Positions 26,765-35,670 of a stretch of DNA of 64,000 nt are shown here, piece after piece. The notes under the pieces were generated by a model. The model was not told where the DNA came from and ran no database searches. It saw only the letters and a list, made by a program, of their open reading frames with translations. How positions within the stretch are numbered: position 1 is the first letter of the stretch; each line of letters opens with the position of its first letter. Source of the DNA: an uncultured Lachnospiraceae bacterium (GTDB lineage: Bacteria; Bacillota; Clostridia; Lachnospirales; Lachnospiraceae); the NCBI GenBank assembly GCA_949840805.1, contig CATKXR010000001.1:62001-126000 (forward strand), read 5' to 3'. The translations under genes and the position numbers were made by a program.

Positions 26765-27739
26765 TCATTCCTTTATTCCAAAAGCCGCCACTCCCTGCTC
26801 CAATTCTCCTTCTCCGTTTAAGTACAAAAGCACTGGAGGCATCATCATCACCACCCCTGCCGCAAAAGCCACAGCCGCTTTGTCCTGTACGATATCAGGC
26901 AGATACAAAGACAGCGGCCACAACTTCATTTCCTTCAAATATGCCATGGGCTGTTCCAGGGCATTCCATCCGTCAATAAAGCCCAGTACCAAGGCAGTCA
27001 CGATTCCGGGCATCCCTGCCGGAAGACCCACCAAAAGAAATGCCCGCACCTCCCCGGCCCCGTCCAGATAGGCTGCCTCCAAAAGAGCCCCCGGAACCGC
27101 TTCAAAAGAACGGGTCATGATAAAAACCGGAAAGGCAGACCAGATTCCCGGCAATATCAAAGCCAAATGGGAATTTAACAATCCCAGCCTGTTTAGAATC
27201 AGGTAGTTGGAGACCTGGGTCACTTGAAAAGGGAGCGCCATCAGAAGAACATACAGGCCGAATAACCCCTTTTTTCCCGGAAAATCAAAACGGGCAAACG
27301 CCCAGGCTGCCGGGGCTCCCACCAGAATCTGCCCGGCCGCCATGGGAAACACCTGGATACAGGAATTCCAAAACATTACAAAAAACCCGGGCGACCGGAA
27401 TAAAAGTTCAGCAAACCCGTCCCAGGCAGGATAAGAAGGCAGCAAAGCGGCACGCACCGGATCCCTTCCAATCCCCAAAGGCGACGCATAACGCCAGAAA
27501 AGCTCGTCCTCCGGCATAAATGAAGCAGCTATCATCAAAAGGAGAGGGAGCCAGACCGAGAGACAAACAAAATACAGGAGGACCATCCGAATCCCTGCTC
27601 TTCTCTTCTTATTCCCGTGAGCCAGATGATTTGCCAGCACAGTTCCCGTCTTTCCATAAATACACCGAATCATCTGGCAAATAAGTATGCTCGCGAGTAT
27701 AAATATTATCACGGTACTTATAAATGAATTTTCTGCCAT
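26765..27739 (-). CDS. Carbohydrate ABC transporter permease (MalG-type)
   Basis: A 324-residue binding-protein-dependent permease with six core membrane helices. The cytoplasmic EAA loop is EAAYLDGAGEVRAFLLVGLP from residue 221, which docks to the ATPase. It has an extra N-terminal helix (TVIIFILASILICQ, residues 10-22) and a basic linker before the usual first helix at residue 52. AGGGAG correctly placed before the ATG at 27739 supports that long start. Residues about 14-43 fall in a 90-base repeat also found at 35581, so the extension may come from a repeat insertion. It pairs with the MalF-type permease upstream. Confidence 0.88.
   Translation of the reverse strand: MAENSFISTVIIFILASILICQMIRCIYGKTGTVLANHLAHGNKKRRAGIRMVLLYFVCLSVWLPLLLMIAASFMPEDELFWRYASPLGIGRDPVRAALLPSYPAWDGFAELLFRSPGFFVMFWNSCIQVFPMAAGQILVGAPAAWAFARFDFPGKKGLFGLYVLLMALPFQVTQVSNYLILNRLGLLNSHLALILPGIWSAFPVFIMTRSFEAVPGALLEAAYLDGAGEVRAFLLVGLPAGMPGIVTALVLGFIDGWNALEQPMAYLKEMKLWPLSLYLPDIVQDKAAVAFAAGVVMMMPPVLLYLNGEGELEQGVAAFGIKE
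27611..27700. repeat. 90-base repeat, copy 1 (within the MalG-type permease gene)
   Basis: Aligns without gaps to 35581-35670; I count about 60 of 90 identical positions. It contains an 11-base inverted repeat, GCCAGATGATT at 27621-27631 and AATCATCTGGC at 27668-27678, and ends in CTCGCGAGTAT. The last part also shares 19 bases with 59114-59132. Confidence 0.6.
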
Positions 27740-27766
27740 AACACTCTCCCTGATCTTCCCCGTTCC

Positions 27767-28615
27767 TTATCTCATGATCCTTCCGATCCCCTTACAGGCT
27801 CCTGCCCCGATCACCGCCCCCAGCACCAGAAACACCGCCGCCGTACTCATTTTCTGGATATCCATAGTCAGAAACCAATGGCCAAAAAGATGAGGAACCA
27901 TATATATCCTCTGATTCGGATAACTGCCTGCCAAAAGGTATGCCTCCCGGTATACCCGGAAAGAATTGACCACCGAGAGAATCACCACCAGCCCCGCCGT
28001 GTTCTTCAGGCAGGGCATCGTGATATAAAAAAGCCGTGCCACCCATCCAGCCCCGTCCATCTGCGCCGCATCGTAAAGGCTCTCCGGGATACTGCTTAAG
28101 CCGGCCAGCCATAAAAGCATATCATACCCTGTATTCTTCCACACATAAGTCACAACCAGGACGGCAAAAGACGTATTTTCATTGACCCAGTCCGTTTCCC
28201 ACGACTTTCCGGTCATCGCTGAAAGGATCTGGTTCAGGACTCCGTCCGTACACAGCAGGATCTTCCACACCAGCACCATTGCCGCCGCCGGAATCACCAT
28301 AGGCAGGATCAGGCTGGTTTTCAATATCCCTTTTTCGGCCTTAAAGACAAGCAGGGAAAGTACAAGCGACATCACAAAAAGCACCGGGATGGCAAATGCC
28401 AAAAAAAGCATCGTATTTCCTGCGGCCAGACGGAAAGCCCCATTCTTCCAGACCATCTCATAATTTTCCAGGCCTGCAAATTCCCTTCCCATGGCATCCA
28501 GGAAAGATCTGCGGACCACGTCCAAAAAGGGCAGTACCATAAAGACCGTGATTCCTGAAAGGCCAGGCATCAAAAACACCCATGCCAGGAAAATATGTTT
28601 CCTTTTTTTCTTCAT
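27767..28615 (-). CDS. Sugar ABC transporter permease (MalF-type)
   Basis: A 282-residue permease with six membrane helices, opening with FLAWVFLMPGLSGITVFMVL. The EAA loop is LYDAAQMDGAGWVARLFYITMP near residue 185. It forms the channel with the MalG-type partner 27 bases downstream and receives substrate from the lipoprotein encoded upstream. No ATPase gene for this importer is in the window; clusters of this type often borrow a shared MsmK-like ATPase, which is a likely explanation here. Confidence 0.9.
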   Translation of the reverse strand: MKKKRKHIFLAWVFLMPGLSGITVFMVLPFLDVVRRSFLDAMGREFAGLENYEMVWKNGAFRLAAGNTMLFLAFAIPVLFVMSLVLSLLVFKAEKGILKTSLILPMVIPAAAMVLVWKILLCTDGVLNQILSAMTGKSWETDWVNENTSFAVLVVTYVWKNTGYDMLLWLAGLSSIPESLYDAAQMDGAGWVARLFYITMPCLKNTAGLVVILSVVNSFRVYREAYLLAGSYPNQRIYMVPHLFGHWFLTMDIQKMSTAAVFLVLGAVIGAGACKGIGRIMR

Positions 28616-28692
28616 CCTGCACCACCCCTTCCTGCTCCCCGCTTTTCTAAAATGTCCTTAAAAAATGCCGGAAAATACTTTTTAATGGCTCC

Positions 28693-31005
28693 TTACTCTT
28701 GTTCCGCCCGGTACAGCACGATCTGCCGATAAATCCCTCCAGCCGCCTGCTCCGCCGTAATCTTCCCGTCCAGGTAATCTCCGGCTCCGTCCACGATCAT
28801 GCTCATCACCGTCTCGTCTATCATTACCGGAGTGGAAACCGTCCCGATCATCTGGTAAATCTCCTTTCTCTTTTCCAGTTCAGGCCAGCTTGCTGAAATC
28901 CCATAATCCCCATAACCGGTTCCCACCGAATACTCCTTTTCCGTCTCACAATTGATCTGCTGCGCCCTTAACCCCACGGGAAGCCCGTCAAAAAGCTCCT
29001 CCTTCTGTACTTCCGCGGAAAATAACATCCTCACAAATTCCCGGGCCAGCTCCGGCTGGCTTGTATTCTGGTTCACACCTGCCAACACCTGGGGAAAATA
29101 GATTCCGTTTATCGTCCCCTGCACAGCTTCCGGATGCTTGTCTGCCACCGCCTCAAAAATGACCGCGGCAAACATTCCTGTCATGTTCTGGGTGCCGCAC
29201 CCACAATTTCCCTGGTCAAAGTGTGTGTCCGTGCCGCAGATCCCATACTCCGCCGCATGATTACTCACATAATACCGTTCCATCTCTTCCTCTGTAAAAA
29301 TGCGTCTGGCGCCATTTTTATCCGCCAGGGCCTTCACAGCCTCCAGATATTTTACAAGCATATCTTCTGTCAGGTTTTTTCCTTCCTTTCCAAACATCTC
29401 TTCATACCGCACGCTGGCAACCATGCGGAGCAGGTTTTCATAAGTAGTCGTATAAATAAGCGGAACTTCCCCCTCATAATCCCTTATGGCCTCCAGGCTT
29501 TTAAAAGCACGGACAGCAGGCTCTTCCCCAATCACCAGAGGGACTGCTATTCTTGCCGGCATCTTATAGACCGCGCCGTCGCTCTCCGTAAATTCTGCTA
29601 ACACCTGTCCCATAACAGGGTCCTCCTTTTGAACCGTATCAAAAACTTCCCTGAGATCCATCAAGATCCCTTTTTCCTGGTATGCCCTCACGGGAAGCCC
29701 GTCCAGAATCAGCACATCCGCCCCCTGCCCTCCCAAAAGCTCTGTATTCAATGCCCGGATGGTATCCTCCGATACATTCCCATCCTGGTCTGCCCCATTT
29801 AATACCTCCACCCGCACATCCGGATGGCCTTTCTGGAACACGGCTGCCGCCTGGCGGACCGTGGGACTCTCCTCCAGCCCATAGACCGTCAGAGTAACGG
29901 GCGGCACGGCTGCTGTATCCGGGTCATAGGCATAACGGCACAGCATAATCCCTTTTCCTCCCCCGGACACAAAAGCCCCGTAATAATCTTCCTGATCCCC
30001 GATAAGAAACGCTTCCAGGTACATGCTTTTCATACCCATGGTATTTAAGCTTCCGTCAATCAACAGCTCCCACAGGCTTCCTCCCTGATTTACATGGGCA
30101 AGCCCCTTTTCATTGGCCACATAGATTCCGCCGTTTCCGTCTCCTAACAAGACGGTGCTTTCCTCGGAGCTTTTGTCCAATCTCTCATAGGAGATCGTCT
30201 CTATCAGCTTCCCATCGTCTAAGCCGTATCTGGCCACTCCTCCGTCCACCTTGGTGACAAATTCTTCTTCTGTCAGATACCCTTCACTGGATTCAGACGA
30301 TCCGCTCATGGATTTCTCCATGGAAAACAGCCGCTTTCCGTCAGGAGTATAATAGATACAGTCATGAAAAGCATGAACCAGAATATTTCCGTCCTTCCCC
30401 ACTTCCACCTTGGTGGGAATCAGCCCATATTTCTTACCGGCCTCCGCCTGGAATGCCTCCGGAATCAGCTCCACACTCGCCCCGTCTTCCCGGATCTGAT
30501 ACAATTGGCAGATATAGCTGTCCCCTGTCGTCATGGCCGTAAAATAATAATTTTCATCCAATCCGTAGAAAACCCGCCGGATATCCACCTCCAAATCCCG
30601 GGGCTTTACCCTTTCCCACCATCCTTCATCCTGACGCCAGCCTTCTCCTTCCCGCAAAAACCGCCGCACATCGGACGATTCTTTGCCCTCTTCCCTCGAA
30701 GCCGTATACAGCTCCAGGATTCCCTGATTTCCATAAAACAGGGCAATAAAACGTTCATCCTCTGTCAGGCCGGGAAGCGCAAGCTCCGTCTCCACATAGC
30801 GCCCCATGGCTGCAGTCCCGCCTCCCGCCTCCTCAGTCTCCTTCTTATTCTCCTGTCCGGCCCCGGCGCCCTCCGTCCGGCTGACCGTTTTTCCTTCCCC
30901 CGGCTCTTTTCCCGCGCCGCCACAGCCGCTTAAGATCCCCGCCGCGACTCCCGCCGCTGCCAGTACTGCCGCCATGCGCCTCCAGACGCCCGTTTTCCTT
31001 CTCAT
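28693..31005 (-). CDS. Lipoprotein with N-terminal propeller-like region and solute-binding domain
   Basis: A 770-residue lipoprotein: signal peptide with lipobox LSGC near residue 28, then a Gly/Glu-rich linker. Residues 70-365 alternate strand-rich blocks (ENYYFTAMTTGDSYICQLYQ, GIYVANEKGLAHVNQGG) like a beta-propeller. Residues 375-770 are an extracellular sugar-binding protein domain (PPVTLTVYGLEESPTVRQAA, FQKGHPDVRVEVLNG, GGQGADVLILDGLP, VLAEFTESDGAVYKMPAR). Ordinary binding proteins are about 450 residues, so the N-terminal half is extra. AAGGAGG precedes the ATG. It heads the importer/HlyD operon and is divergent from the two-component system. Confidence 0.85.
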   Translation of the reverse strand: MRRKTGVWRRMAAVLAAAGVAAGILSGCGGAGKEPGEGKTVSRTEGAGAGQENKKETEEAGGGTAAMGRYVETELALPGLTEDERFIALFYGNQGILELYTASREEGKESSDVRRFLREGEGWRQDEGWWERVKPRDLEVDIRRVFYGLDENYYFTAMTTGDSYICQLYQIREDGASVELIPEAFQAEAGKKYGLIPTKVEVGKDGNILVHAFHDCIYYTPDGKRLFSMEKSMSGSSESSEGYLTEEEFVTKVDGGVARYGLDDGKLIETISYERLDKSSEESTVLLGDGNGGIYVANEKGLAHVNQGGSLWELLIDGSLNTMGMKSMYLEAFLIGDQEDYYGAFVSGGGKGIMLCRYAYDPDTAAVPPVTLTVYGLEESPTVRQAAAVFQKGHPDVRVEVLNGADQDGNVSEDTIRALNTELLGGQGADVLILDGLPVRAYQEKGILMDLREVFDTVQKEDPVMGQVLAEFTESDGAVYKMPARIAVPLVIGEEPAVRAFKSLEAIRDYEGEVPLIYTTTYENLLRMVASVRYEEMFGKEGKNLTEDMLVKYLEAVKALADKNGARRIFTEEEMERYYVSNHAAEYGICGTDTHFDQGNCGCGTQNMTGMFAAVIFEAVADKHPEAVQGTINGIYFPQVLAGVNQNTSQPELAREFVRMLFSAEVQKEELFDGLPVGLRAQQINCETEKEYSVGTGYGDYGISASWPELEKRKEIYQMIGTVSTPVMIDETVMSMIVDGAGDYLDGKITAEQAAGGIYRQIVLYRAEQE

Positions 31006-31160
31006 AGTCCCATCCTCCTTACTTTCTCACACAGATCTGTACCGGTTCCAAAATCACGCCAACGCTCTGCAAACAGCCACACTGACGCCTTTTTCCCTTT
31101 ACGCTTTCCTTGCTTTCAAAATTATCCTACCATGAGGATCTCTAAAAAAACTGGAAAAAC

Positions 31161-31178
31161 TCTTTAAAATTTTAAAGA
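31161..31178. promoter_or_regulatory. Perfect 18-base palindrome, candidate operator
   Basis: TCTTTAAAATTTTAAAGA is a perfect palindrome, flanked by CTAAAAAA at 31142 and TTTTTTAG ending at 31186, which also pair. It sits between the divergent lipoprotein operon and the two-component system, where a response regulator or another repressor would act on both directions. Confidence 0.45.
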
Positions 31179-31195
31179 TTTTTTAGAGAAATCTG

Positions 31196-31204
31196 TGCTA
31201 CACT
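31196..31204 (+). promoter_or_regulatory. Extended -10 element toward the two-component system
   Basis: TGCTACACT matches the extended -10 pattern, directly downstream of the palindrome at 31161. No clear -35 is visible. If used, the transcript would carry a leader of about 320 bases including the 31263-31478 element. Confidence 0.35.
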
Positions 31205-31262
31205 AATAAAAGGTTATCCTTCCAGCAATTGCTGTTCGCAAGTCATATTGTTAAGTTAAATT

Positions 31263-31478
31263 TTCCGAAAGGTCCGCAGGATTTTTCTTCGAGAGCACTG
31301 CTCAAAAATCAGGCGCATAGCGGGCTATGTAATTGATTTTTGAGCAGTGCTCTCGGAGAAAAAGACAAGGAATATGGTAAGTTATTTTGGGACAGTTCCT
31401 TAGCGTCCGCTATGTTCTTCACGGAGCGGGAGCGCGTTTTCCGGGGTACGGGTAACAGAACAGGCGGACCTTCCGGAA
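31263..31478. repeat. Inverted-repeat-bounded element, copy A
   Basis: A 216-base element bounded by 15-base inverted ends with one mismatch (31263-31277 and 31464-31478). Inside, 31290-31311 and 31334-31355 form a perfect 22-base stem, capped by CATAGC/GCTATG and extended by TTTTTCT/AGAAAAA. The right part, 31401-31480, matches 63162-63241 at roughly 85% by eye. No protein gene is evident in it. It occupies most of the gap between 31005 and 31526. Confidence 0.7.
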
Positions 31479-31525
31479 TCACCACAAACAACAAAAACAT
31501 CAAATCCTACAAGGCGGAAAACCAC

Positions 31526-32212
31526 ATGCGAATCCTAATGATTGAAGACGACAAAGACCTATGCCAGAACATCTCCCTTGCCCTAAAACAATCCGGCTGG
31601 GAGACCGACTGCTGCCACACGGGAAACGACGGTCTGTACCTGGCCAGAATCTACCCATACGACGCCATAATCCTGGACCGGATGCTTCCGGAGACAGACG
31701 GCATGAAAGTCCTGGAATCCCTGCGCCGCCAAAACATAACCACCCCTGTCATTCTGGCAACTGCCCTTGACAGGCTCCATGACCGGATTGACGGCCTGGA
31801 CGCCGGGGCTGACGATTACCTGGTAAAACCTTTTGCCGTGGAAGAACTGATGGCAAGGATTCGTGCCGTCACCCGCCGCTCTGCCAATCTCCGGCTGTCT
31901 CCTAAACTGTCCTTGTCGGGCCTTTCCCTGGATCCTGAACAGCACTTGCTGGAATACGGCACCGTCTCCCTCACCCTGTCCAGGCGGGAAGGAACCCTGA
32001 TGGAATTTTTCCTGCGCCATCCTCATCAGACCCTCCCCCGCAGCCAGATCATCGCCTACGTGTGGGGAGGATGCGAAGTGGAGGACGGCAATCTTGACAA
32101 CTATATCCACTTTCTGCGCCGCCGCTTAAAAACCGTCAAGGCCCCGGTGCGCCTTGCCACTGTCCACGGCATTGGCTACCGCCTGGAAACTATATCTCCC
32201 CATACCGACTGA
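31526..32212 (+). CDS. OmpR/PhoB-family response regulator
   Basis: A 228-residue regulator. The receiver domain (1-115) has the acidic pair IEDDKD, the phosphorylated Asp in DAIILDRMLPETDG, and the conserved Lys in DDYLVKPFAVEEL. The C-terminal winged helix (about 130-225) has LSRREGTLMEFFLRHPHQTL and GNLDNYIHFLRRRLK. It probably acts on the divergent lipoprotein operon and its own promoter. The frame is open upstream into the repeat element, but homology starts at MRILMIEDD at 31526, behind AAGGCGG. The kinase gene follows after 14 bases. Confidence 0.92.
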   Translation: MRILMIEDDKDLCQNISLALKQSGWETDCCHTGNDGLYLARIYPYDAIILDRMLPETDGMKVLESLRRQNITTPVILATALDRLHDRIDGLDAGADDYLVKPFAVEELMARIRAVTRRSANLRLSPKLSLSGLSLDPEQHLLEYGTVSLTLSRREGTLMEFFLRHPHQTLPRSQIIAYVWGGCEVEDGNLDNYIHFLRRRLKTVKAPVRLATVHGIGYRLETISPHTD

Positions 32213-32226
32213 AAGGAACCGTTCCC

Positions 32227-33576
32227 ATGAAACCCATGAAATACCTTCGCCTCCGCCTTACCTGCCTGTACACAATCACCACCGGCACGATTCTTGCCCT
32301 GGCCCTGTCCTGCTTCCTCCTCCTCAGCATGGAGGAAGCCCGCCAGGACCGGCTGGACCGCTTTTACGCCACCTGGAATTCCCTGACTTATCACCTGGCT
32401 TCCGACTCCATGGTTTCCCAGAGCTACCTGGCCCAGACCGAAGCTTATGCCCGGTCTGTCATCCATATAGAAGAAAATGGCGTTCCCCTCTTTTTTCAAG
32501 GTTCCTGGTCTCCTGCCACCAGCCGCCAGAACCTGATTGCCAAAGCCAAAGAACAGGCCGGCGCCCAGGGGGTCTTCACCTCCACGGCTCCCGTGTCCTC
32601 CTCTTCCTCGTCCACTACCCTCCTCACCATAAACGGAGAGAACCAGGATCAGTACTATGCCATGATCCTGGTTCTCCCCTATAAAAAATCCTTAAGAAGC
32701 CTGTGCCTGATTTCCTATCGTCCTCCTGTCCTTCAAACCTTAAAGAAAACTCTCTTTATCCTTCTGGCAGCCGGCTTCTTAAGTATCTTGTGTCTTCTTT
32801 TCTTTAGCTGGCATTTTGTGGGCTGGTCCCTGCGCCCCGTAGAAGAAAGCCAGAGAAAACAGGCGGAATTTATCGCCGCTGCCTCCCATGAACTGCGTTC
32901 TCCCCTGGCCGTACTGCGCTCAGGCGCCGCTGCCATCCTGTCCTCGCCTGACAAGAGGGAACTCCTCCAAAAAACCATGGATTCCGAATGTGCACGTATG
33001 TCCCGCCTGATTGACGACATGCTTCTCTTAGCGTCTGCTGACGCCAAAACCTGGGAAGTCTGTCTCCAAAAGACAGACATGGACACCCTGCTCATCGAAA
33101 CGTATGAGGCCTTCCTTCCTGCCTGTGCCGAAAAACAGATACGTCTGGAACTGGACCTTCCGGAATATCCCCTGCCCTCCATCCTGGCCGACCCCCATCG
33201 TATCCGCCAGATTTTGTCCGTCCTGCTGGACAATGCCATCTCCTACACCCCGGCAGGACGAAAGATCCGGATTTGCGCCTTCACCCGCGAAGAAAGCAAA
33301 GGCCACAGGTATTTCTCCCGTTCCAAATCCGCTTCCGGCCAGCTCGTCCTCCAGGTCGCGGATCAGGGCCGCGGCATACCGGACGATCAGAAAAGCCGTG
33401 TTTTTGAACGTTTTTACAGGGCCGACAGAGCCCGCAGCGACAAAACCCATTTTGGCCTGGGCTTAAGCATTGCCAGAGAACTGGCAGCGCTCCATAAAGG
33501 AACCGTCACCGTTGAGGACAACCCCGGAGGAGGAAGCTGCTTTCTTGTCATTCTGCCGGTTTCCTCTCCTTCATAA
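32227..33576 (+). CDS. Membrane sensor histidine kinase
   Basis: A 449-residue kinase. Two membrane helices (about residues 9-32 and 177-200) enclose an extracytoplasmic sensor of about 145 residues rich in serine. The HisKA domain has the phosphorylated His in ASHELRSPLAVLRSGAAAIL, and the catalytic domain has DNAISYTPAG, QVADQGRGIPDDQK, and THFGLGLSIARELAALHKG. A HAMP linker is very short. It should phosphorylate the response regulator encoded just upstream in reply to an unknown extracellular signal. Confidence 0.92.
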   Translation: MKPMKYLRLRLTCLYTITTGTILALALSCFLLLSMEEARQDRLDRFYATWNSLTYHLASDSMVSQSYLAQTEAYARSVIHIEENGVPLFFQGSWSPATSRQNLIAKAKEQAGAQGVFTSTAPVSSSSSSTTLLTINGENQDQYYAMILVLPYKKSLRSLCLISYRPPVLQTLKKTLFILLAAGFLSILCLLFFSWHFVGWSLRPVEESQRKQAEFIAAASHELRSPLAVLRSGAAAILSSPDKRELLQKTMDSECARMSRLIDDMLLLASADAKTWEVCLQKTDMDTLLIETYEAFLPACAEKQIRLELDLPEYPLPSILADPHRIRQILSVLLDNAISYTPAGRKIRICAFTREESKGHRYFSRSKSASGQLVLQVADQGRGIPDDQKSRVFERFYRADRARSDKTHFGLGLSIARELAALHKGTVTVEDNPGGGSCFLVILPVSSPS

Positions 33577-33586
33577 GTACGATGCC

Positions 33587-33637
33587 GGAAAAGCCGCCCG
33601 GACCCCATTCCCCTTATGGACCCCCAAACGGCTTTCC
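33587..33637 (+). terminator. Terminator after the two-component operon
   Basis: GGAAAAGCCG at 33587-33596 pairs with CGGCTTTCC at 33629-33637 with one bulged A, a CCAT/ATGG pair lies inside, and the right arm leads into CATCTTTTATC. A second small hairpin GGCCG-CCTTA-CGGCC lies at 33678-33692. Confidence 0.45.
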
Positions 33638-33705
33638 CATCTTTTATCTATATACCTGTTCCCACTAAAAACTTTCCGGCCGCCTTACGGCCTGTTCCAT
33701 TCCAT

Positions 33706-35478
33706 TTATTTCTTGCGGTCATTGATCTTCCGGATCTCCTCCGGATCAAACTTATACTCATGGTCATAAGTCAGAAGCCCGTTGGTCTCCTGCTCCACAT
33801 CCGTAAGCTGGGTGTAACAAAACCCGCTAAGCATCTCCGAATCATATATAGCGCCCACGATCCTGCCATATTCTTCCAGAAAATCCGCTTCAGAAGCCGA
33901 GGTATACCCCCACTCCCTGTCATGTTCCCGGATAGCTTCCTCCATGGAATCTTCCGTGATCTGCCCGGTCCTTATGGTGACACCGCCGCACTCGGTAAGC
34001 ACCACCGGCTGCCCTTTATAGGAACTGCCTCTGGCAAACAGCAGTTTCTCCATCACCAGATGAAGGCTGTCCACCTTCTTCAATGAATCCTTAAAAATCT
34101 CATGCTGTGCATAATCATCCTTTTCCCCGTGCTTGTAGCTGTGGAACGCACAAATATCCGTCTCTGTCATCTCCCAGCCGTCATTGGATATCACCAGCCG
34201 GGTGGTATCCAGCCCCTTGGCCAGATAATAGAGGGCGCGGGAAAAATCCTGCTGCTGCCGGTTGCTGTAAATCCTCGGCACGCCCCAGCTCTCATTGAGC
34301 ATTCCCCACACAATGATACTGGGGTGATTGTAATCCCTGTGGATCACATCCATCCACTCCTTGGTAAAGGCCTCCGCTGCCTGCGGGGTGTAAGACCAGA
34401 AACTTGCCATGGCCTCCCACACCAGAAATCCCAGCTTGTCCGCCCAGTATAAAAACCTGGGGTCCTCCACCTTTTCATGTTTCCTGCAGCCGTTAAACCC
34501 CATCTCCTTTGACTTGCAGATATCGTCATAGTAATCCCGGTCTGACGGGGCCGTCACCAGGCCGTCCTTCCAGTAACCCTGATCTAACAAAAGCTTCTGG
34601 TAATAAGGCTGGTTATTCAGATACAGCTTCCCGTTTTCCACATGGATCTTGCGCATTCCAAAGTATGTTTCCACATGGTCCGCCGGCCTGCCGCTAACCC
34701 CGTCATCCACATCAATCTGCACGTCATAAAGAACAGGATTCTCCGGGCTCCAGTAGTTCCCTGTAAAGTGGAAAGAACCTTCCAAAGCCTTTTTTCTGAA
34801 AACATCCACAGTCAGGCTGTTCCTGAACGTGTTGCACAACATATTTCCATGAAAGATTTCCTCTTTTCCGAGAAAAATCTTCATATGTACCCGGCTGGGG
34901 AGCTCCGCGCTTTCTGAAAGCCGGTAATCGATCTTCACCGTACCCTCGTCAATATCCGGGGTAAAATGCACCCACAAAAGACTGGTCTCTGAAACCGGCT
35001 CTAACCACACGGTCTGCCAGATCCCGGTGCTGGGCGTATACCAGATAAATTTGGATTCCGCTTCCCAGAACTGCTTCCCTCTCGGGATACTTTCATCTTC
35101 AAGCGGGTCGTCCACCTCCACTCTTATGGTCTCTTTCTCCCAGCTTAAATACCGGGTAATATCAAAAGAAAAAGAGGTCTGCCCGCCTGTATGGCTTCCC
35201 ACGCATTTCTCGTTGAGAAACACTCTGCACTGATAGTCTACCGCCCCAAAATGAAGCAGAACTGTCTTATTCTTCCATTCTGAGGGAACCACAAATTCCC
35301 GCTCGTATACCACATGATTCTCCTCAATCCGCTTTCCGATTCCACTGAGGCTGCTCTGGCACGGAAAAGGCACCTGTATCTGCGTCCTCTCCCCGCCATA
35401 CCGAAAAGTCCAGCAGCCGTTTAAGTTCATCCATTGTTCCCGGACAAACTCCGGACGTGGATATTCTTCTCTCATCAT
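33706..35478 (-). CDS. Glycoside hydrolase family 2 enzyme
   Basis: A 590-residue GH2 protein: sugar-binding beta-sandwich (about 15-165), immunoglobulin-like domain (170-275) and TIM barrel (280-590). The acid/base Glu is in WGMLNESWG (residue 396) and the nucleophile Glu in VVLTECGGV (residue 496). Length and order match beta-glucuronidase/beta-galactosidase-type enzymes; the sugar specificity is not decided by what I can see. No signal peptide, so it acts in the cytoplasm on imported oligosaccharides or glycosides, consistent with the nearby sugar importer. It converges on the kinase gene. Confidence 0.92.
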   Translation of the reverse strand: MMREEYPRPEFVREQWMNLNGCWTFRYGGERTQIQVPFPCQSSLSGIGKRIEENHVVYEREFVVPSEWKNKTVLLHFGAVDYQCRVFLNEKCVGSHTGGQTSFSFDITRYLSWEKETIRVEVDDPLEDESIPRGKQFWEAESKFIWYTPSTGIWQTVWLEPVSETSLLWVHFTPDIDEGTVKIDYRLSESAELPSRVHMKIFLGKEEIFHGNMLCNTFRNSLTVDVFRKKALEGSFHFTGNYWSPENPVLYDVQIDVDDGVSGRPADHVETYFGMRKIHVENGKLYLNNQPYYQKLLLDQGYWKDGLVTAPSDRDYYDDICKSKEMGFNGCRKHEKVEDPRFLYWADKLGFLVWEAMASFWSYTPQAAEAFTKEWMDVIHRDYNHPSIIVWGMLNESWGVPRIYSNRQQQDFSRALYYLAKGLDTTRLVISNDGWEMTETDICAFHSYKHGEKDDYAQHEIFKDSLKKVDSLHLVMEKLLFARGSSYKGQPVVLTECGGVTIRTGQITEDSMEEAIREHDREWGYTSASEADFLEEYGRIVGAIYDSEMLSGFCYTQLTDVEQETNGLLTYDHEYKFDPEEIRKINDRKK

Positions 35479-35580
35479 CTTCCGATCCTCCTATTCCTAT
35501 AACAGTTCTGTGTTCTTCCCTGTTACGATTCTGTTTCTGATTGTGTAAAGCCCTGTACAATAATACTTGTTAGCAAACAT

Positions 35581-35670
35581 ATACCCGCAAGCCGGATGAT
35601 TTGCCGGTAAAATTTCCCTGTTTCCGCAATAGAAACCCGGTTATTGGCAAATAAACATGACCGCGAGTAT
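35581..35670. repeat. 90-base repeat, copy 2
   Basis: Gap-free partner of 27611-27700. Here the inverted arms are degenerate. It spans the C-terminal codons of the broken gene at 35641-36327 and the bases after its stop, so the last residues of that protein (ILAVMFICQ) resemble part of the permease N-terminus (ILASILICQ). Confidence 0.55.

Noticed and set aside
31309-31503. Open frames across the 31.3 kb element, on both strands
   Set aside because: They translate the hairpin repeat; similar peptide strings at 63.2 kb only reflect the shared DNA repeat.
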